A program made the translations under genes and the position numbers. Of a stretch of 64,000 nucleotides of DNA, positions 59,301 to 64,000 are shown in pieces. The DNA comes from Bidens hawaiensis (Eukaryota; Streptophyta; Magnoliopsida; Asterales; Asteraceae): contig JAIQDT010003839.1 in assembly GCA_021521415.1 (NCBI GenBank), forward strand, positions 1-64,000. Reading direction: 5' to 3'. Position 1 is the first letter of the stretch; each line of letters starts with the position of its first letter. The notes under the pieces are model-generated. The model was not told the origin of the DNA. It saw only the letters and a program-made list of their open reading frames with translations, and did no database searches.

Positions 59301-60440
59301 ATAGACATTATTGTCGATCTAATTGAATGAGTTTTTGGTGTTTTTGAAATTAATTATATGTTTCCATTTTATTTTACAAATTACTAGATATGGTTTTAAG
59401 TGTTTTAGGTTTCATTATCATGGATGGTTTAAGTATCCATTCTACAAGACCATGCGACATGGTTGCCAAGTGAAAACATGTGATCCTATGAGGCACCATT
59501 GCCATTTGTGGAACGTTGTATTGTGTGTTATGGCTGTCAATTTATGACACGGACTTGTTAACACGATACGACACGGGTTTTAACAGGTTTGGGTTTGAGC
59601 TTGACATGTTTCGTTTCCTAACAGGTCAAAGACCTGTTAACCTGTTAGTAACATGTGTAGATTATTATTTAAAAATAAATAAATATATATACACTCCTAA
59701 TGGCTTAAAACTAAAGTAATAATTTCAAATGATATTTCATTAATGTCCGTCAGAACCCGATATTATCGTTTTTATGGATGTTATGATTTGCATCTATGTC
59801 TTTTGTTTCAAATATGTTATGTATTTTTCGTCTTTTGTTTATAGTATGTTATAGATTTGTGAATTTTTGTTTTAAATATGTTATGGATTATCTATTAATT
59901 AAAACTTTTATGCCCGTTTTGAAAATTTTGGTTTCGTTACACATGTATTATTCATTGTGTCTTTAAAGAGGTCTCTTAACAAGTTAACATGTTACTAAAC
60001 ATGTTCGTGTTTGGAAAAAAGTGACACGATTGGTATCGTGTCGTGTTCATGTTTAACACAAGTCATCGTGTCTTATCATGTTCGTATAAACTTATAAAAT
60101 TAATTCCAAACTATATTTTTTTTTACATTTTCAATTTTCAAAAGTTATATAACATTGAAATGGATTCCTCCTCTTTATCATCTACATTGGTTGGGATACC
60201 ATCATTACACAATCATTTGTACTTTAGTTGAAATTATACATGATGATGCTAAAAGCTCAGACTTAAGGACGACAACAAGAAGGATTATGTTAAACGGAGA
60301 ACGTGAAGCTGCTCACGATCATTTGGTTGGTGATTACTTTTCCTAAGACTTTGTATTTGGCGAAGACAGTTTTCAAAAGACAATTTCGAACGAGCAAATG
60401 ACTATTCTCAAAACTACTTAAGTCGAACGTCAGACATGTC
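56347..60440. other. AT-rich intergenic DNA
   Basis: No gene is supported. An ACACAAT-rich tract lies at 56700-56880 and a short CCACCGCCACC run near 56645. A direct duplication is annotated at 58731-59165. Around 59530-60090 there are ACGACACG and AACCTGTTAAC motifs of a kind common in old plant repeats, without clear ends. Confidence 0.5.
58731..59165. repeat. Direct duplication of about 200 bp, two tandem copies
   Basis: 58731-58940 and 58968-59165 share long stretches such as TTTTGGTGCATATGATTTTT, ATGTATAAGACAAGTCC and CAATTCATATCCTATACTTA, with about 10-15% differences. It looks like a local tandem duplication. No coding content. Confidence 0.8.
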
Positions 60441-60566
60441 GCTTCACATTAAAATGATATGATCTTAATGTTAGACATAAAAGAAGTTTTGTTCCTTTAT
60501 AAAGCTTCACATTAAGATGATATGATCTTAATGTTAGACATAAAAGAAGTTTTGTTCCTTTATAAA
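60441..60566. repeat. 63-bp tandem duplication with an internal hairpin
   Basis: Two almost identical units starting GCTTCACATTAARATGATAT lie at 60441 and 60504. In unit 2, ATTAAGAT and ATCTTAAT pair around GATATG. It directly precedes the target duplication of the hAT element. Confidence 0.85.
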
Positions 60567-60585
60567 AAGCGCACTGCGTCACTTC

Positions 60586-61084
60586 GAATGTTTTAAAAAC
60601 CGGTATTTTACTTGTACCAGATTGGATTAAAAAATAGTACAACCGGTTGAACCGGGTTATACCGGAAGGTTCAACCGATTGAATAATTTACCTTATAATT
60701 GCCTATAGATGTAACTTTAATCCAAAAATAACCTAAAACTAAATGATTTTTATAACAAAAAATAATCCAAAAGTTAATCCATATTAAAAAATAATGCAAA
60801 ACATTCAATTTTAAAAAAATAGTCCTAAAGTTTACACGTTTAAATGTTAATTTTTGCGTTAAAAGTAATTTTGAAAAAACATGGGCCACAAACATCAAAA
60901 ATTTCTCGGTGCTTAAAACTGGTTTGCCGGTAAAAACCGATATTTTAGACTAAAACCGCCAGTACGATGTTTTAGCAAACCGGTCAAAAAAACCGGACTC
61001 AAAATACCGGCCTATTGCGTGAAATCCGGTTTAACTGGTTGAACCGGACCAACCGGCCGATTTGAATCATTTTTTAAGACACTG
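60586..61084. mobile_element. Non-autonomous hAT element rich in ACCGGTT motifs
   Basis: The right end TTTTTTAAGACACTG and the left GAATGTTTTAAAAACC are imperfect inverted ends (hAT type CAGTGTTTTAAAA). A perfect 8-bp duplication GTCACTTC flanks it (60578-60585 and 61085-61092). Both halves contain many AACCGGTTGAACCGG-type motifs. The 499 bases hold no transposase. It ends about 730 bases upstream of the EXO70 start codon. Confidence 0.82.
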
Positions 61085-61092
61085 GTCACTTC

Positions 61093-61126
61093 GTCAAACA
61101 GGATACGCCAACCCAAAAAGTACGAC

Positions 61127-61159
<33 letters not shown>

Positions 61160-61662
61160 CATTCATTTTTTGATTATTATTTATTGTTTAATAAAGTTAT
61201 AACTACTTTTTATTATGTAATTGTCTATAATAATAATATTATTATTAACTATTTTAATTAAATATAAAATAAAGAAAACTAATGATAAAATCGATGGTGT
61301 GGGTAAAGTGAAGATAATTTTATGGTTATGTGGTGAGTGAAAAGTGAGGAATAATAATCGAAGTCGCATCTCATGCTGATCGGACACTTCTACGATCATT
61401 CCATTTCCAAACTACGTATTTTATCTCTAGCATTTCTTAGTTGACTTTTAATATTATCACCTTTACCTTTCATTCCAATTTTATGCAACAAAACAAATAT
61501 TCCAAAAACATAACCATTGTTTGACTTCCTTCCATAAATCCCAACCTCTCATTTTTTCTCAAACATGTTTTGTTTCATATTTTTCATCACCGCGTTTATA
61601 TCCTTTGACCCATTCAACAATTACAAAAAATAATAATCCCAACATTGTTGCCAACCATCCTC
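61093..61662. other. Upstream region of the EXO70 gene
   Basis: It contains an (ATT)n microsatellite at about 61128-61159 and AT-rich sequence. The stretch closer to the gene is less repetitive and probably holds its promoter. I did not identify specific factor sites with confidence. Confidence 0.5.
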
Positions 61663-61670
61663 TATAAATA
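61663..61670 (+). promoter_or_regulatory. TATA box of the EXO70 gene
   Basis: TATAAATA follows CCATCCTC and is followed by a CT/CA-rich stretch (CACCCTCATTTG). It lies 147 bases before the start codon, giving a 5' UTR of about 110 bases that contains a duplicated ACACTTGTTCATAAACATTT. Confidence 0.7.
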
Positions 61671-61809
61671 CACCCTCATTTGTTCACTTTCCTCACTTCC
61701 AAAACTTATATTATCTCTAGTTGTTTAAACACTTGTTCATAAACATTTAACACTTGTTCATAAACATTTCACACTTGTATACTTGTTTTATAAATACTTG
61801 AATACAATC

Positions 61810-63648
61810 ATGAGGGGTTTGTTATTTACGTCCAAAACTTCATCTCCGGCTAGCACACCTTCGAGCACGCCGTCGCACCACCGAACCTTTTCGGCTTCAA
61901 TCCAAGAAGAAGACTTGTTATACGCCGAACAAGTCATTAAGCGATGGGACCTCAATTCACCTAGCTACACAAAACTCGACTCGATATTCACTGGAGACCG
62001 ACGTGAAGCTAGGCAGTTTATAAAATCCGTAAACAACTTACAATCCGCAATGAATATGTTCGTGTCCGAAAGTGCGAGTTCGGATAAGATTATTCATGCG
62101 CAAAAGTTAATGCTAGTTGCCATGAAGAGGCTAGAGAAGGAGTTTTATAAAATATTGTCCACGAATAGAGATGTTCTCGATTCGGAGTCTGTTTCCATTC
62201 GATCTTCGAGGGCAAGATCGAGTGTTTCTAACGATGATAATGCTTCTGAAGAAGATGATCAGGTTTCAGTGTCGTCCGACAGTGAAATGTCACTGTCAGA
62301 TTTGGTTATGGCGGATCTAAAATCCATTGCGGATTGCATGATCCGCTCTGGGTATGGAAAAGAATGTGTGAAGATTTATAAAATTCTCCGAAAATCGATT
62401 GTTGACGAGACAATGTATAATCTCGGAGTCGAAAAGTATAGTTTGAATCAGATTAATAAGATGGATTGGGAGGTAATGGAACCGAAAATCAAAACATGGT
62501 TACACGCGGAGAAAGTTGCGGTTAAATTGCTCTTTTCGGGTGAACGGATACTATGCGATTGGGTGTTTTCGTCATCCGATAAGATTCGAGAATCGTGCTT
62601 TGCGGAAATATGCAAGGAACGGGCGGTCACGTTGTTTGAGTTCCCTGAACTCGTGGCGAAATCGAAGAAATCGATGGATAGAATGTTCCGGACATTGGAT
62701 ATGTATAGTGTGATTTCGGAACAGTGGCCGGTGATTGAAACGATATTCTCGTTTGAGTCAACGGCCACTGTTCGCACGCAGGCGGTCTCGGCGTACGTTA
62801 AGCTCGGAGACGCAGTCCGAGCTATGTTAACGGACTTCGAGACCGCCATGCAGAAGGAGACTCTGAAGTCTCCTGTCGTTAGCGGAGGAATCCATCCGCT
62901 TACGCGTTATGTTATGAACTACTTAGTTTTCTTAAGCGATTATTCGGACGCGCTTTCCGATATTATGGCGGACTGGCCGCTCCAGGCCGGTTCGCCATTG
63001 CCAGAATCATATTTTTCGTCCGTGAATTCTAGCGAACCGTCGTCGATTGCCGCCCGCTTCGCGTGGCTGGTGCTTGTTTTACTTTGCAAGATCGACGCGG
63101 GCGCCGAGCTTTACAAGGACGTAGCGCAATCGTACTTGTTTCTAATCAACAACTTAAACTACGTCGTTTTGAAGGTTAGTAACTCGAATCTTCGCCTTTT
63201 AATAGGCGAAGACTGGTTGATTAAACACAACCAAAAAGTTAAACAATACGCGGGAACCTATGAGAGGATGGCGTGGACTAAAGTGACACAATCGTTACCC
63301 GTGCATCCTGCAGTTGATAATTTATCAAATGAGGATGCAAGAGACTGTTTCCGACGCTTCAACCTAGAGTTTATTGAAGCGTGCATGAAACAGTCTACAT
63401 GGGTCATCTCGGACCACAAACTCCGAGATAATGTTAAAATCTCGTTGTCAAAGAAGATATTGCCCGCTTACCGGACTCTATATGACCGATACCGCGGATG
63501 TTTTCGTGGTGTTGATTCGGTGGTAAGATATGCACCGGATGATTTGGGTAATTACTTGTCGGATTTGTTTCACGGTACCGGAGCTCCGGGGAGTAGCAAC
63601 GGGTCTTCACATTCATCTTCGTCTTCTAGTTCTCGTGCCGGCCGTTGA
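61810..63648 (+). CDS. Exocyst complex subunit EXO70, EXO70H-like
   Basis: A single-exon gene for 612 residues, typical of plant EXO70 genes outside subgroup A. EXO70 binds membrane phospholipids and tethers secretory vesicles to the plasma membrane as part of the eight-subunit exocyst. The N-terminus (MRGLLFTSK, then a Ser/Thr/Pro-rich stretch and TFSASIQEEDLLYAEQVIKRWD) resembles subgroup H, whose members act in pollen, trichomes and defence. AQKLMLVAMKRLEKEF marks the N-terminal helical rod; an acidic Ser-rich linker is near residues 147-175. The Exo70 C-terminal domain spans roughly 225-595, with HPLTRYVMNYLVFLSDY and the closing PAYRTLYDRYRG and YAPDDLGNYLSDLF. The tail is Ser-rich. The start at 61810 fits the family's MR start; an upstream TTG adds nothing. 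The subgroup call is inference. Confidence 0.95.
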   Translation: MRGLLFTSKTSSPASTPSSTPSHHRTFSASIQEEDLLYAEQVIKRWDLNSPSYTKLDSIFTGDRREARQFIKSVNNLQSAMNMFVSESASSDKIIHAQKLMLVAMKRLEKEFYKILSTNRDVLDSESVSIRSSRARSSVSNDDNASEEDDQVSVSSDSEMSLSDLVMADLKSIADCMIRSGYGKECVKIYKILRKSIVDETMYNLGVEKYSLNQINKMDWEVMEPKIKTWLHAEKVAVKLLFSGERILCDWVFSSSDKIRESCFAEICKERAVTLFEFPELVAKSKKSMDRMFRTLDMYSVISEQWPVIETIFSFESTATVRTQAVSAYVKLGDAVRAMLTDFETAMQKETLKSPVVSGGIHPLTRYVMNYLVFLSDYSDALSDIMADWPLQAGSPLPESYFSSVNSSEPSSIAARFAWLVLVLLCKIDAGAELYKDVAQSYLFLINNLNYVVLKVSNSNLRLLIGEDWLIKHNQKVKQYAGTYERMAWTKVTQSLPVHPAVDNLSNEDARDCFRRFNLEFIEACMKQSTWVISDHKLRDNVKISLSKKILPAYRTLYDRYRGCFRGVDSVVRYAPDDLGNYLSDLFHGTGAPGSSNGSSHSSSSSSSRAGR

Positions 63649-64000
63649 GACGGTTTAGACTTTAGTGTATGTTGATGAAATATTTTTTTATTATTTGGGA
63701 TATAAAAACAATACATATTGGAAGTTAGTAATAATACAATTTTTTATTGGTTAATGGTTGTTTTTTGTTTTGGTGATTCTTTGAATACATAGTTTAATTT
63801 AAATAAATTGTATATAAATGTTACATATTTTGCTTTTATTGTAATAGATAATGTAGACATGTAATCCACTACTTCTTTCTCTTTCTATTGAATAATCGAA
63901 ATCGGTTCAATTGATTATGGAGGCTAGTTATAACCATGATCGGGCTTCGATTATGGAAGATTGTATTGCATAACCATAACCATAACCATAACTAAATGTC
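63649..64000. other. 3' flank of EXO70
   Basis: The 3' UTR with AATAAA-like signals (AATAAATTG near 63801). The last bases hold four CATAAC units (about 63971-63994). No further gene begins before the window ends. Confidence 0.55.

Noticed and set aside
63971..63994. CATAAC repeats as a telomere-like array
   Set aside because: Only four units and not the plant telomere unit; a small microsatellite.

Overview
The window is nuclear DNA of a flowering plant. Protein genes are sparse and split by GT-AG introns, the spacers are long and AT-rich, and transposable elements of almost every plant order are nested in one another. A eudicot of the aster family is my best guess from the general look of the genes and repeats, but this is inference and nothing here proves it.

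Four host genes are supported. (1) At the left edge, + strand, the 3' part of an 11S-globulin-like cupin gene (129-1346), with an apparent one-base shift at its C-terminus. (2) A complete three-exon DUF2431/BMT5-like Rossmann methyltransferase-family gene (2459-3453, +). (3) A complete three-exon heavy-metal-associated protein of the NaKR1 (SODIUM POTASSIUM ROOT DEFECTIVE) type (12782-15031, -), whose first intron carries two MITEs. (4) An intact single-exon exocyst EXO70 gene, EXO70H-like (61810-63648, +), near the right edge. They are unrelated in function and share no operon-like logic.

The rest is transposon landscape. 5.9-9 kb: a TIR repeat, a Helitron, a 1-kb foldback Mutator-like element with a 9-bp target duplication, and a Stowaway-like remnant. 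15.8-18 kb: two hAT-type MITEs of one family (third copy at 50.4 kb). 18.8-21.2 kb: a second MULE with a 9-bp duplication, holding the 3' end of an old Ty3 element. 21.2-32.4 kb: an old LTR split by a complete, very young Ty3/chromovirus (Tekay-like) element (21861-30830) with an intact 1538-codon Gag-Pol frame, 1833-bp LTRs of the same length in which I saw no difference, PBS, PPT and a CGAAT target duplication. 39.2-44.5 kb: a PIF/Harbinger-like MITE split by a decayed Ty1/copia element. 46-47.7 kb: a small non-autonomous LTR element on the minus strand. 52.3-56.3 kb: one Helitron inserted at the extreme start of another, which is also split by a 2.16-kb solo LTR full of internal repeat arrays. 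60.6-61.1 kb: a non-autonomous hAT element just upstream of EXO70.

The most unusual signals are not genes. The Tekay 5' leader holds four tandem hairpins with a constant apical loop and stems that vary yet stay largely complementary. The solo LTR has about 17 copies of a TTCGYTA-type motif on both strands. An old diverged duplication (37.6-38.9 kb and 45.0-47.8 kb) brackets the copia/MITE nest. I saw no tRNA, rRNA, CRISPR or organellar genes.
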